Shown here piece by piece: positions 20,106 to 31,093 of a stretch of DNA of 64,000 nt. This stretch comes from Diphasiastrum complanatum. Its lineage: Eukaryota; Streptophyta; Lycopodiopsida; Lycopodiales; Lycopodiaceae. The stretch covers positions 30,933,427 to 30,997,426 of the forward strand of contig CM055094.1 of NCBI GenBank assembly GCA_029204225.1, in the 5' to 3' direction. Below the pieces are notes generated by a model. That model was not told the origin of the DNA, made no database searches, and saw only the letters and a list, made by a program, of their open reading frames with translations. Numbering within the stretch: position 1 is the stretch's first letter; every line of letters starts with the position of its first letter. The translations under genes were made by a program, and so were the position numbers.

Positions 20106-22938
20106 GAAGGACTATGAATTGTCATCTACCTCTAGTGACGATGACAACAGTCACTCCATATCCAAAACAAGATTGGCATATGATGGGCCACACATAAATC
20201 AACTATCATGTCGTGAGCGTATGGGATTGAGAGCCATGATGAAAATAGATGAACAACAACGTGCCAAAGCAAATCAACCTCGATCTTCTTCTTCTTCTTC
20301 TTCAGAATCAAGATCAAGTGTTGAAAATGATTTTTGCATTCAAGATGAAGTTGAAATCATGAACAACTTGATAAATAACGTCTATGAGCATCATGATATG
20401 GAAGAACGCATTGAACATGATAGCGAATCATTTATTAGTGTCGAGGAAAAAAAATTGAGAGAAGAATCAAACACACCATTATATCCTGGAGGAAAGACAT
20501 CTCGTTTGGCCGCTTCGTTGCTTATATTGAACCTCCAAGCAAAATATAAATGGAGTGATACAAGTGTTACATCCTTATTTGGGTAAATAAGATTGAGATT
20601 TTTTTTTAAGAATTTAATAGATGTGTTGTTCAAGTCAAATGTTTTAGTTGGCTAAATGATCTTTTATTTTATATTATGAAAATTCATTTCATTATGTACA
20701 GGTTATTGTGCAAACTACTCCCAGAAGGAAACACTATGGTAGAGACAAGAGGTGAGGCAAGAAAAATGTTGAGTGCAATGGGAATGGACTATACATTGCA
20801 TCATGCTTGTCCAAAAGATTGCATCTTATATCGTGGTGAGTATCGAGGGTTAAAAGCTTGTTCTATATGCGATACTCCTCGATATCGAGATGACTTACAA
20901 GGGACCACTATTCCATGAAAGGTGTTACGACACTTTCCAATAATCCCACGATTGCAACGATTGTTTCGTTGCAAGTCTCTTGCAGAACTTGGGAATTAGC
21001 ATGCTAGTCATCATTCTTTGGATGAGATCATGAGAGTACCCTCTGATTCTCCTACATGGAAACACATTGACAAAGAATATCCATGTTTCGCAAGTGAAAC
21101 AAGAAATATAAGATTTGGACTTGCAATAGACGGGGCTAACCCCTTTGAAAAAATGTCAAGCACGTGGTCTACTTGGCCAGTGGTGTTGGTCAACTATAAC
21201 ATTCCACCTTGGCTAAGCATCAAAAAAGGACAACTCATGCTAGCACTTCTAATTCCTGGAGAACATAAAGTTAAAAATATGGATATCTACTTTGCACCAT
21301 TGATTGAGGAACTAGAACTACTATGGAAGAGTCCAAGCATATGACATATCACGTCCACTTCAAGACAAAACATTTTTGTTGTGTGCGATGTTAATGTGGA
21401 CTATGCATGACTATCCAGGATTGGGCGATTGTTCAGGTGACTATAAAATGAAATCATTTGTAATGTTTGTATATTTATTTTTTATGCATGCAATATTTAT
21501 GCTTTAAAAGAATTCTATTTATAGCACAAATTGGATTTGATTCTTTTAGGTTTTACAACTTCTGGATATCACGCGTGTCTCATTTGTGGACCAAATATTG
21601 ATGCTCGCCCCTCATGTCATTTAAACAAAGTTGTGTATGAAAATCATCGCAAGTACTTGCATGATGAAAATCATCCATTTAGAAATGCTCAAAGAAGAGG
21701 CTTTGGAGAAAGATCAGAAACAAGAATGCCTCCAAAGAGAATGTCTGTGGCAGATTGGCACAAACTTTGGATTGAATCCGAGACTAAGCCAATCAATGGT
21801 ATGAAAAGTCTATCCATCTTTCATTGTTTACCATATTGGAATAACCTTTTGATCAATCACTTGCTTGATCCTATGCACATATTCAAAAATGTGGGTGAAT
21901 CAATATGGAAACACTTGGTGGGCGACAAAGATAGTATTTTTGCCAGGCATGATCTACAAGAATCAAAAACAAAAAAAGAGTATTGGCCAAAATTATGTAC
22001 TGATGGAAATACCTATAGTATTCCAAGAGCCCCTTGGATTCTTACGAAAGAAGAGTATAAGTACGTACGGTTAGTCATTTGCGAGATGAGAACACCAACG
22101 GGTTTTGCTCATTCCCTACGAACATCCTTCACAGCTGAAGGAAAACTCCATGGTCTAAAATCTCACGATTGGATGAAGATGGTCGAGTACATATTTCTAA
22201 TGTGCATTTGTGGCTGTCTAACTGATCAACTTCGTGATGCCATTTACAAATTAGCATTCGCTGTCAGGTACTTAATTTTTTTTGTTTACATCAATATCTT
22301 ATGAAATTTCGTGTTTTTTTTTCTAATACAAGTTTGATAAAATAATATGAATGTACTAAAATCTAGTTATACTACAAACATGATGTAGATGGATGTGTGG
22401 TAAGGAGATTCGTGAGATAGACGTGCAAACAAAGCAAGAAGATATGGTGGAGGCTGTATGTATGCTTGAGAGGAATTTTCCAACTTCTATCCTAGACATA
22501 CAGGTGCATCTGCTCGTGCACTTGGTCCAAGAAGTTGGTATTGCCGGTCCTGTGCACTCAAGGTATAATACACTTGAATTTGATTTTAGTAGCTTCAATA
22601 AATGTAGTGTGATTCTTTCAAATTATAAATAACAGAATGTTCTCATTGATGTGTTAAAATTTTCTGTAGGTGGATGTTTTTCTTGGAGACATTCATGAAA
22701 GTGTTGAAAGATTTTGTGCGTCAGAAGGCAAGGTCAGAGAGAAGCATGTCAGAGGGATGGTTAGTGCAAGAATCTCTATTTTATGTTACCGAAGTTTTGT
22801 TTCAAATAGATCCATCTGCTCCACGACTATGGCATGATGAGGAAAGCAATGAGGTGAAAGGTGAAAAACCTCAAGGTATGGGTAGTCTTAAAAAACTGAC
22901 ACCTAGTTTGAGAGAAAAAATTTCAACCTTCATGCTAT
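20106..22938 (+). pseudogene. Tnp2-type transposase of a CACTA (En/Spm) element, decayed
   Basis: Five exons are inferred, with GT-AG introns at about 20583-20701, 21437-21549, 22268-22388 and 22563-22669; all four restore the reading frame. Exon 1 has a Ser-rich region and PLYPGGKTSRLAASLLIL. Then follow the transposase_21 landmarks: a CPKDCILYRGEY and LKACSICDTPRYRDD zinc-like block; LAIDGANPFEKMSSTWSTWP with a conserved Asp; YNIPPWLSIK; LLIPGEHKVKNMDIYFAPLI; and GYHACLICG. The DUF4218 part follows (LERNFPTSILDIQVHLLVHL, EGWLVQES). Stops at about 20916 and 20997 and a frameshift near 21330 inactivate it. The DUF4216 part expected at the C-terminus is missing: coding ends at 22938 and palindromic repeats begin 30 bp later. 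Confidence 0.85.
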
Positions 22939-22964
22939 AAAAAAAATTACAACAAACTAATTTT

Positions 22965-23430
22965 GCCATGCGTAGCACTGCCACGCGTGGCAAATTTCCA
23001 AAAAAAAAAATTTCTAAGTATTGTGTTTTAATATTGCCACGCATGACAATAAAAAAAGCCATTGCTATGGAATTTTCTCTAGAGATTTGCCACGCGTGGC
23101 ACTGCCACGCGTGGCAAATCAAAAAAATTTATGTCACATGAAAATTGGTTAAATAACAACCGTATGTGGCACTTCCACGCGTGGATGTGCCACACCGACA
23201 TATTTTGGCACTCAAATTTCAAGTTTTAGGTGTAAATAAATTTGCGTGCAGTGCCACGCATAATTAAATTTTTTTTGCCGAACCTCTCCTCCAACCTGGA
23301 TTTCACCGGCAAAGTCCTCAGAAAAGTTTTAGCGTTGATATGCCACGCATGGCAGTGCCACACATAAGAAAAATGTCAAAATTTCAGCTAAGTATAGGGT
23401 TCGCGTGGCAGCGTCGCGTGGCAAAACACA
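22965..23430. repeat. Cluster of GCCACGCGTGGC palindromes (subterminal-repeat-like)
   Basis: About ten perfect or degenerate copies of the 12-bp palindrome GCCACGCGTGGC occur in 470 bp, often as pairs separated by a CACT or AGT spacer. Clear sites lie near 22968, 22981, 23036, 23089, 23103, 23173, 23251, 23341 and 23402. Dense short repeats next to a Tnp2 gene are typical of CACTA subterminal regions, where TnpA binds. I could not find a CACTA terminus or a 3-bp target duplication. Confidence 0.7.
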
Positions 23431-24057
23431 CATATATGTGCAAGAAGATAGGCTCCAATTGAACCCATTCTATCTAGTAACAAGTACGACAAATGTACTA
23501 TTCAAAGGCTGTCCCTTCTCTTGAATCTCACTAAACCCAAAAAGCAAGATCTATAATGATCTTGAACTCAAACAGATTTGGAAAAAAGTATTCTTCACAA
23601 TGTATTCACTTAGAAGCTTGGATTTGACTCTTGGAAGTGCCAATGCCTTCCAATGGTGTTTAGAATGGTTTTAGTTTCACTCTTGAACTAAATAACATAA
23701 GCCTCAAACGCTCTTTCAAGGATTTGTAGGTTTAATAAGCTTCTAACACCATTTACTCATCAAATCTATGAAGGAAACAATGGTTTGTCATAAGCACATC
23801 ACTAGTTTCAATCTACACAACTTGTTTGAAGCTCAAATATTGAAAAAACACAAAGTTTTGGTGAAAGTACAACTCCAGAAGCCTCTCACACATGTGAGAA
23901 GTACATCTTAACTTTCCACACTAATCTGGACCTCAACATTACAAGTAAACTATTAGAAAAGGTCGCCCTCCTCCAAAATGAATCTAGCACCAATGCTTTC
24001 ACCAAAATGAAGATTTTTGGATCATCAACTAAGCTCTTTGACTTGGCTCTGATACCA
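23431..24057 (-). other. Copia leader and primer site of element S
   Basis: This AT-rich stretch without ORFs ends in GGCTCTGATACCA (24045-24057), which on the minus strand is the initiator-Met primer site TGGTATCAGAGCC. It sits directly against the LTR at 24058. By comparison with element A, where leader plus primer site span about 590 bp, it is the untranslated leader of a minus-strand copia element whose coding part is gone. Confidence 0.55.
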
Positions 24058-24724
24058 TGTCAAATTTCAAAGTTTAAGGACTGAAATTGATCTACAAATG
24101 ATCACAAAGAGTGATTGGTAGCTTGGGATCTTGATCTATATCAAGACTAGCTTCCAAATCTAGCTTCTACTTGACAATCTTTGTGATTCCAAGAAAGAAC
24201 AATAAAAAATGATGATCCACGGCTTCACACGTGTGAAGTACAACTACTGTACGGCTTGATAACAGAGAAATAGTTTACTTATCATTTACTAAGCATTCAT
24301 CCACAAAGAAAGTGCTTAAGAGAGTCAAAACACAAAGATTGCTTCACAAAACAAGATTTCTCATCATTAGCTCAATAATGGATCCATCATGGATCAAGTA
24401 CAAAATCACAATACTCTCTCTCTAAGATGCATACAGCACGTGTGGGACAGCTCATTGTACTCATCCATATCCACTTTGGATAAGATCTATCAAGTTTGCC
24501 ACATCATCCATTGGTGGTTTGTGTTGACCTTCTAGATTCCTACAATCTAGGACCTAACTCCTATAATTTAGGAGATGTCATATTAGACTCAAATGAAAGC
24601 TAATCAAAATGGATCTGAATATTACAAGTGTCATTTCACACGTGTGGACAAGTCCTCACATGTGTGGATCCACATAGATGTCAAAATACATCAAAAACCA
24701 TGTGAAAATTGCTTAATTCTAACA
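24058..24724 (-). repeat. 5' LTR of a truncated copia element (S)
   Basis: On the plus strand it starts TGTCAAATTTC immediately after the primer site and probably ends TTAATTCTAACA, giving an imperfect terminal inverted repeat and a length of about 667 bp. The right limit is inferred from the CA end and from the change to sequence shared with 60560-60730. No partner LTR is present. It contains two CACACGTGTG-like palindromic words, also common in the C and H LTRs. Confidence 0.5.
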
Positions 24725-24920
24725 GAAACTAAGTCGAATGCTGCATTTATTTTATGAACGTAGATCAGCAGTGACTGACTACACTCTGGAAGATTGTAGG
24801 AGCGATTCAGCTGGCAGTGTCCAGCGGTCACATCTGAACTCCATCCAAGCTGAAGAGAGTCGTGATTGATTCGCCTTCGCGAAAGTTTTGTGAATCCGAC
24901 GAATTTCTCATCAGTCAATC
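24725..24920 (+). repeat. Fragment of an LTR related to 60550-61300
   Basis: The stretch from about 24755 (GAACGTAGATCAGCAGTG) to about 24845 is the reverse complement of 60650-60715, with phrases such as CAGCTGGCAGTGTCCAG matching CTGGACACTGCCAGCTG. It is a second, diverged copy of the LTR of element I in the opposite orientation. The rest of 24920-26050 shows no gene, only AT-rich DNA and a degenerate primer-like GCTCTAATACCA near 25112. Confidence 0.55.
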
Positions 24921-26050
24921 ACCTTTTTCTTCTCATCACTTTTCACGATGGTCAAAGTCATCGTCGGAACCTTCGTCTTCCTCACGGATAGCATCGGTCA
25001 TCACATCTTTAAGGTGATCATAAAGGTCAACTGGTTTCACCTAGCCCACAATAAACCCTAGCTTAAGGTGAAAATGATGCCAAACCCCACACAATCTTGG
25101 AAAGGAATTGCTCTAATACCAAATCTCACAAAGTTATCTGAATCCAATCCAAAGCACATGAAAGTAGGCACCACACATCCAATTTATTGATTTTTTCTCG
25201 AAGTACATGTCAAGATACTAGCATTAACACATAAAAGAACTACTACTAAGTCTCCTCCCATCCACCTGCTATATAGTAGAAAGATGAGACATTCTCAAGA
25301 GGCTCTCCCTTTTAAGCTCCCATGCCATCCTACCTGAAGCACCCACTTGACCCTGACTTGTTCTATTGTCGACACATGGCATACTCCATGCACAGTCAAT
25401 ATTGCTAATTTGACTTAACGTTTTTAGTTTTAAATTCATTCTCAAAATTCTTGTTTCCTTGATGAATCTTTTGACTGATGTAGAATGATCTACATGTGTG
25501 GACCATGTTGCTTGTTAATATCGACTTCTGCTTGAATAAGGTTTTGCATAACTTGCATGTGTACGAACCGTACAAAATCTTGGCAAGTAAGTAGCCTTTG
25601 TTCATTGACATATTGATTGTGAATCAATATATTCATAGTATGAACTGGAAGTGAAAGGGGAACTTGATTCTAGTAATTGCATGTGAGGATTTGAAATTTA
25701 CAAATTTCATAATCCTCCAAATTAATGTGCATATTAGTGGACATCAACTAGATTTGTAGTTATCTAGTTCTGCTAATTTTTAGCAAAGTGCGAGGGCAAT
25801 TGATTGTAGAACTTCATGATTGTGGATTAAACAGTTCCATGTGGAAACAATTTTGATGATGCTAAGATATTAGTGAATCACAATTGTTTGGAACAATTTA
25901 AGACATGCAATTAGAGACCGCTTGTGAAATTTTTTTTTCTGGTTGTTGGTTGTTGCCTCTGTGAGGAGTTGAGGATTATAAACCTGATGAAACTATTCTC
26001 CCAATCCTATGGACATTGAAGCTATTTTGATCTATGAATTATTGATTTCT

Positions 26051-26580
26051 TTATATGAAATCCAGAATCCTGGCAGCAGTTTGGATTGCATAGTCACCAT
26101 CATTGGTCGTGTAGATCACCTTCTTGTCACCTTCAAATGCCATCAATGATGAATAATATGTCATATGTGATGTAGCTCCATTATCAATCCACCAAGTATC
26201 AATATCTCCATGATCAGCCAACAAGCAAGATGACATATCAAAATCATCAGTTGAAAATTGTTCATCAACACCATCTTATCAAGAGTTAGATTGGTTTGCT
26301 TCTCACCTTGATTTCTTTTCTTCTCGAAGCAATCACAAGCAAAACATCCTTTGACCCACAATAGAAACATTTTAGCTTGGATCTATCTTTTTTCTTGCCA
26401 ACAAAAGTAGAAGGCTCACCATGATCTTGCCCTTTTGACCATTTGCCTTTGCCCTTGCCCTTGAACTTGCCTTTTGAGAACATAGCTTTCTCCTCTCCAA
26501 CTTGAGATGTAGAAGTAGATCCTCCTCTTGCTTGGTAGCTTCTTACCTCACAACTAGTCTTGGCGAGAATGAGGATCATT
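26051..26580 (-). pseudogene. Copia fragment R: gag C-terminus, zinc knuckle and protease
   Basis: Minus-strand remnant of the A/B copia family. ARGGSTSTSQVGEE and the basic KGKFKGKGKGKWSKGQDHG (26540-26420) closely match the gag tails of A and B. A knuckle beginning CFYCGSK is broken by a frameshift. After it comes the protease WWIDNGATSHMT near 26190-26155, where the catalytic DSG has become DNG. It then runs to a stop at 26051. Both ends are truncated and no LTR adjoins. Confidence 0.8.
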
Positions 26581-26679
26581 ATGCCCGGCGAATATCTAAT
26601 TTATACTAGTGCATGGAGGTTTCTAGAAGGAAGTCTCTCTAGAGACTTCCGTCACTTGACAATTCAATGACACACAGAC

Positions 26680-26965
26680 CTCTATATGTGTGTCGACACT
26701 TATCATTACAAGGACATGACATTTGGCATATGTGCATGTCAACACTTGGCATGACATATATGCTGACACTTGGCAACACGTGGTTAGGACACTTGGCATG
26801 ACATATATGTCAACATTTGGCACCATGGGATTATGACACTTGACGTGACATATATGACGAGACGTGTATATTACAAGGACACAACACTTGGCAGACATAT
26901 ATGTCGATACTTGGAATGACAAGGACATGACCCTTGGCATTACATGATGATGACACATGGAACTT
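26680..26965. repeat. Degenerate minisatellite around GACACTTGGCATGACATATATG
   Basis: Words like ACACTTGGCATGACATATAT recur about every 40-45 bp, with clear copies near 26732, 26790, 26835 and 26885, plus diverged ones such as ATACTTGGAATGACAAGG. No coding signal is present. Confidence 0.65.
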
Positions 26966-28216
26966 GCACAATCCCTCAAATCGAGTGTCTGTGACACCAA
27001 GGGTATAGTTGGATCTTGAAGATTTCAAATGCTCAACATGATGCTGACGAACTCAATCAAGCACTTTCGGTAGATTATTCAATTGTTGATTTCACCTTTG
27101 CTTGGGAAATAGAAGCACAGGTAGTGTTTGTTCCTCATCCAAGTAATTCAAATTTTTAACATGATTATGTTTTTCATTATCTATATGAGAAAATAGAGGA
27201 GACTTTGAGTTCTAGCTCTAAAAAGGCTAAATTGACGTTGTTACAGATTTAAACCACTTGAAGAAAAGATACTGCAACGTCCATATGGCATATTCAAAAA
27301 CCATTGTAGAGCTTCAAATTTTTTGGGATGATATGGATCGTAAATATGTCAATGAAGTTGGTACCTTCATAGAATAAAATGTTGTATCTAAACGAAATTT
27401 CTTCTTAACATAATTATTGAAATTTCAGATTATTGCAATACAAAGATTTTTATTTTTTCCGGGGCTGTTTCAATACGTTGCACAAGTTTTTTCTTGATAT
27501 GAGCTTTCATGATATACATGACTGGAACTACCACTATATTGATGTACGAAATACATAATTCTTAACTTGAATGGATTTCTTGTGAAGAGAAGAAAAGGAA
27601 AAGCGAGTTGTAAAGATGCATATATCATCTATGGAGACAATTGTTTTCAATTGCGAAAAGGAGGAATTAGGTTTTGGAGAATATGTTCAAAAATTTTGAA
27701 GTTCAAATATGAAGTTCCATGACAATGCATGTTATCTAATAATGTCTTGATTCAATGAATGTAATCCGACACCGACGAGACCGAACAAAATGTTAGAGTG
27801 CAGCCAACTACAAAATGTCTAGTAGTCAATTAATTCGAGCATTTTTCAAGCCATTGTCATATATTTGGAACATGTGTTGTGAACCATTACCAACTAATAC
27901 TTCATTGATTAATGATGCACCTTCCAACATCAATCCCTCACCCAATCATCAAGAGTGCAAAGCTTATATTTCGTGGCTTTTCAAATTACATAAGCACACG
28001 ACATAGCACACCACATGCTATCAAAAATTGTAAGACCAAAGAATAAGAAACTTGCAATCAATTCGCTCAGAGATTTTCAACACCCCAGAAAATCACCCCA
28101 TGGCAGGTGGAAGGGCTTTGACAAGGGACAAGGGAGTCAGTCTTGTGTTGGTTCTAGATCAAGGGACAAATGTCCCAATTTACATGGCAGAGACAACAAG
28201 AGCATCATCCAATAAG

Positions 28217-28219
<3 letters not shown>
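26966..28219. other. No supportable gene
   Basis: Only short, unconserved ORFs are present. A phrase encoding SVDYSIVDFTFAWEIEAQ at about 27060-27120 looks protein-like and is followed by a GTAGTG that could be a splice donor, but I cannot extend or identify it. Confidence 0.4.

Positions 28220-28264
<45 letters not shown>
28220..28264. repeat. (GA)n microsatellite
   Basis: About 22 GA units lie roughly 100 bp downstream of the 3' end of the Vgb-like gene. Confidence 0.95.
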
Positions 28265-28267
<3 letters not shown>

Positions 28268-28363
28268 ATGTCACCTGGAAATGTCTACATATATAAGTAG
28301 TACTAGTCATTTTTATGAAATACAGGCACTTCATGAGTCTCATCATGCATAATTGGATTAGGA

Positions 28364-29728
28364 TCAGCGCTTCTTAGGTAATGGAAGCGCCTTGTCTTCC
28401 TGGTCCTGGTCCTGGTCCTGGCCGCTCAATGGAAGCATCCGTTCCGGTGCATCTTGGCTGTCATATCTGAGGGAGTCCGAGTACCTTCCAAGGCCCCACA
28501 GTGCATAAGCATCAGACGTCTCGCTAGGAATCTGGTACGACTGGCGAAGTATGTGATTGACGTCCCCCCCAAGACGGATTCCCTCTCCGGTTGCGTGAGC
28601 AAGCATGGACACTCCTAGCTCCGTCACGAACAACCCACTGCGATATGGCAGCAGACGGTGAGCGAAGCATTGCTGTGTGGGTAGAGCTATGGTGTCCTGC
28701 CTCACAACTCGCAGACGGTGAGTGAAGCTTTGCTGTGTGGGTAGAGCTATGGTGTCCTGCCTCGGAACTCGCTCGCCTTGGAGGGTCACAGAAAAGATGG
28801 CATCCAGGGATTGAGCAGAAGCGAGAGTAGAACCCAGCAGCCATAGACGGATCACTTCTTTGTTCTTCATGTCGGCGTTGTCCTCATGATTATTTATAAT
28901 GAAGCCGGAGTTAATCTTTGGTTGGAAAGCAAGATGTATTAGACCAACGTTGGCGTTGAGAACAGGAAGCTTGATCCATGTGATATTACCGGTGCTTGAT
29001 ATGCAGCCAAAAGTGCCGGTTCCACCCGACTTGTTACCCACGAGTACGAACCATACATTCCCATCGTCACCAGCAATGAGACCAACTGGGCTGCTGCCTC
29101 TTTCGGGCGGTATATCAATCAGGGATTGTACCCTCTTTTCGGGGTTGATACGTAATATCTTGCTCTCCAGGTCCAGGCTTGCGTACACTTCTTTGCTTGT
29201 GGGATGTACAGCTACGAAGATCGGTCGTCCGTGGCATTCATAGACGGTAAATGCACGATCGTCTTTCTGGGGCAGTCTGGTATTGATCTTCACCAAATGC
29301 CCACTGCCTTTGCAAGTTGTCCACACATCAAATCCGTCTTCAATCACAACATGGGGTCCCCACACCTGGGAGGGAAGATGGTACTCGGATATCTTTTCGG
29401 GCGGCCTGTTGACGTCTTTGGCATGGGGGTCAATGAGTAGAATGGTGGAGTCCAATTGAAGAGTTCCCCAAACACAGCCTGGGTGCTTCTTGGACGCGAA
29501 TAGGCCATGGAAACCAGAGTACTTTGAGTTACCCATCTGGAATCGCTTGACAGCAGTAGGACGGCCAGTCATGTTATCCAGGGGAACTTTGAGTAGACCA
29601 CTACAGTCCTGCTGTGAAATGACGAGAACATCGTCTATTGCTACGATTTCATGTGTCTGCCTAGCACCAGGAAGGGGATACTCGACTACAGCCTTCTGTG
29701 GTCCAGCTCTCTGCTCTGTATAAGCCAT
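28364..29728 (-). CDS. Vgb (virginiamycin B lyase)-like beta-propeller protein
   Basis: This intact, intronless 454-codon frame starts at ATG 29728 and ends in TGA at 28364-28366. Repeated blade-like segments occur about every 45-50 residues: SGLLKVPL; GCVWGTLQLDSTILLIDP; WGPHVVIEDGFDVWTT then GHLVKINT; EVYASLDLESKILRINP; VGLIAGDDGNVWFVLVGNKS; and GCISSTGNITWIKLP. The pattern G-x-DGNVWF-x-GNK-x-G-x-I-x-G-x-I is that of Vgb/SMP-30-type propellers. The His and Glu residues of the characterised lyase are not obvious, so enzyme activity is doubtful. A 60-bp in-frame tandem duplication (28651-28770) repeats QDTIALPTQQ, and the C-terminus has a QDQDQDQ run. G+C is visibly higher than in the transposons around it. 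It lies between a (GA)n tract and gypsy element K. I see no signal peptide. Confidence 0.7.
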   Translation of the reverse strand: MAYTEQRAGPQKAVVEYPLPGARQTHEIVAIDDVLVISQQDCSGLLKVPLDNMTGRPTAVKRFQMGNSKYSGFHGLFASKKHPGCVWGTLQLDSTILLIDPHAKDVNRPPEKISEYHLPSQVWGPHVVIEDGFDVWTTCKGSGHLVKINTRLPQKDDRAFTVYECHGRPIFVAVHPTSKEVYASLDLESKILRINPEKRVQSLIDIPPERGSSPVGLIAGDDGNVWFVLVGNKSGGTGTFGCISSTGNITWIKLPVLNANVGLIHLAFQPKINSGFIINNHEDNADMKNKEVIRLWLLGSTLASAQSLDAIFSVTLQGERVPRQDTIALPTQQSFTHRLRVVRQDTIALPTQQCFAHRLLPYRSGLFVTELGVSMLAHATGEGIRLGGDVNHILRQSYQIPSETSDAYALWGLGRYSDSLRYDSQDAPERMLPLSGQDQDQDQEDKALPLPKKR

Positions 29729-29798
29729 AGCTAGCTGCTAGCTGTGCTAGATCAATACACAATGCCAGGGCCGGCCAGGAGTAATGCAAAATGCAAAT

Positions 29799-29886
29799 GT
29801 TCATGGTTTGGAAGACGACTGGGACTCGCATATTATATTCATGGTTTGGAAGACGACTGGGACTTGCAAATTGCAATATATAATAG
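29799..29886 (-). promoter_or_regulatory. Candidate promoter of the Vgb-like gene with a 39-bp direct duplication
   Basis: A 31-bp block, TTCATGGTTTGGAAGACGAC followed by TGGGAC, is repeated at about 29799 and 29838, directly upstream of the gene on its coding side. A minus-strand TATTATATATTG lies at 29873-29884, about 145 bp from the ATG, and is a plausible TATA element. Transcription from here is inferred, not shown. Confidence 0.4.
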
Positions 29887-30173
29887 TTCCCGAGGCACTT
29901 CAAAACGCGTTACGCGTATCTAGAACTTTCTGCTCCCTTGTTATGGGGGGGAATGTCCGAAGGACCGGCTCCGCCCCCGAAATTAGTCGTCACGTATTTC
30001 AAAGCGTGCAGCGTGATTCCGATTCATGCTAATGCCAATCCCTACCTGTCAAAATCCAAAGGAAATATAAGGATTTTATAACAAAATTTGTGAAAAAGCA
30101 CATTTGGGACGAGCAAATGTGCCCGTCCATTTCCAAGCATGTTCGGATTCCATAAGCTTTTAAGCTTACATAT

Positions 30174-31093
30174 TGTTGCGTCGGCGCCTCAAAGGGCGCT
30201 GGGACTTGAGCGGTTTCTCCAACACGCGCTTAAGTCTAACATTCATCCATCATGCACTTACGTAAAAGCCAACTCAGAAATGTAACAAGCTTAACCATTC
30301 AGACTTAAGAAAACTGGAATCCCAACCAACCCGAAAACCAACTCAGAATCCGTCCCCAAAAGGTAACCAAAGGCAAAGACAAGCCACACATGAAACCCAA
30401 GGCATAGTGGTCGCCAAACTGACCAATTGGCATAGCGGCGAGCCCCATGTCGATGACAGGGACCCTTAGGCACCAGCGATGCAAAAAGGTTGTAGTAAGG
30501 GTCCTTCCACTTGGACCAGTCCCGGAGGCGAAACCGAAATGGTAATCATCCCCAAGGATCAACTTTATTAGATTTGGAAGAGGTTACATTCATACATAGA
30601 CTGACCGGTCTCGGGGCCACCAACACGTGTTGGGCATTGTGCCTGGCTCGTGCTGGTAGAGGGAGCTGAGACCTGGCGACTGGATTCCTGGCGCTGGTTG
30701 AGCTGCCCAAGTTTCTGTCTGCCGGACTCCCCCTATAGTTCTGCTGTGATTCGGCGCACCCCCTCTGGTTTGAAACATAGTGCTTTCTGGTAAAGCACGC
30801 TTTTTAGGACTTAGTTTTTATTTTGCTGATTAAGACTGACAAGCCTGGCAGAATCAGTCTGGCTCCCGGACATGGGTCCCGGGAGCCGTCCCGGCGGCCG
30901 AATCAACTTGCTTTCCTGACTAGGCCATGACTCGAGCTCCAGAGCTAGCTCATGACTTTGTGACTACTTGAATGGCTCACCACAAGTCGGAGGCTCAGTC
31001 CTTGACGTTCTAACTTGCTCTGGGACCTTAGAGAGTGTCACCCCTTTGAGTCTTACAGGGCACGATGGGTGCACCCGAGTCAGCTTTACAACA
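30174..31093 (-). repeat. 3' LTR of gypsy element K
   Basis: About 920 bp, TGTTGCGTCGGCGCC to CTTTACAACA on the plus strand. Only scattered substitutions separate it from the 34476-35394 copy, a few percent by eye, so the insertion is fairly recent for this window. Confidence 0.9.

Noticed and set aside
17100-24000. Exact CACTA termini and a 3-bp target duplication
   Set aside because: I searched both flanks by eye for CACTA/TAGTG ends and found no pair in the right orientation, so no mobile-element boundary is claimed.
27815-28300. Short plus ORFs near the (GA)n tract, including one reading into a (RE)n run
   Set aside because: The tail is the microsatellite in translation, and the upstream part has no recognisable domain.
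28899-29723. Plus-strand ORFs at 28899-29243, 29204-29440 and 29490-29723
   Set aside because: They are antisense shadows of the Vgb-like gene and carry no protein-like motifs.
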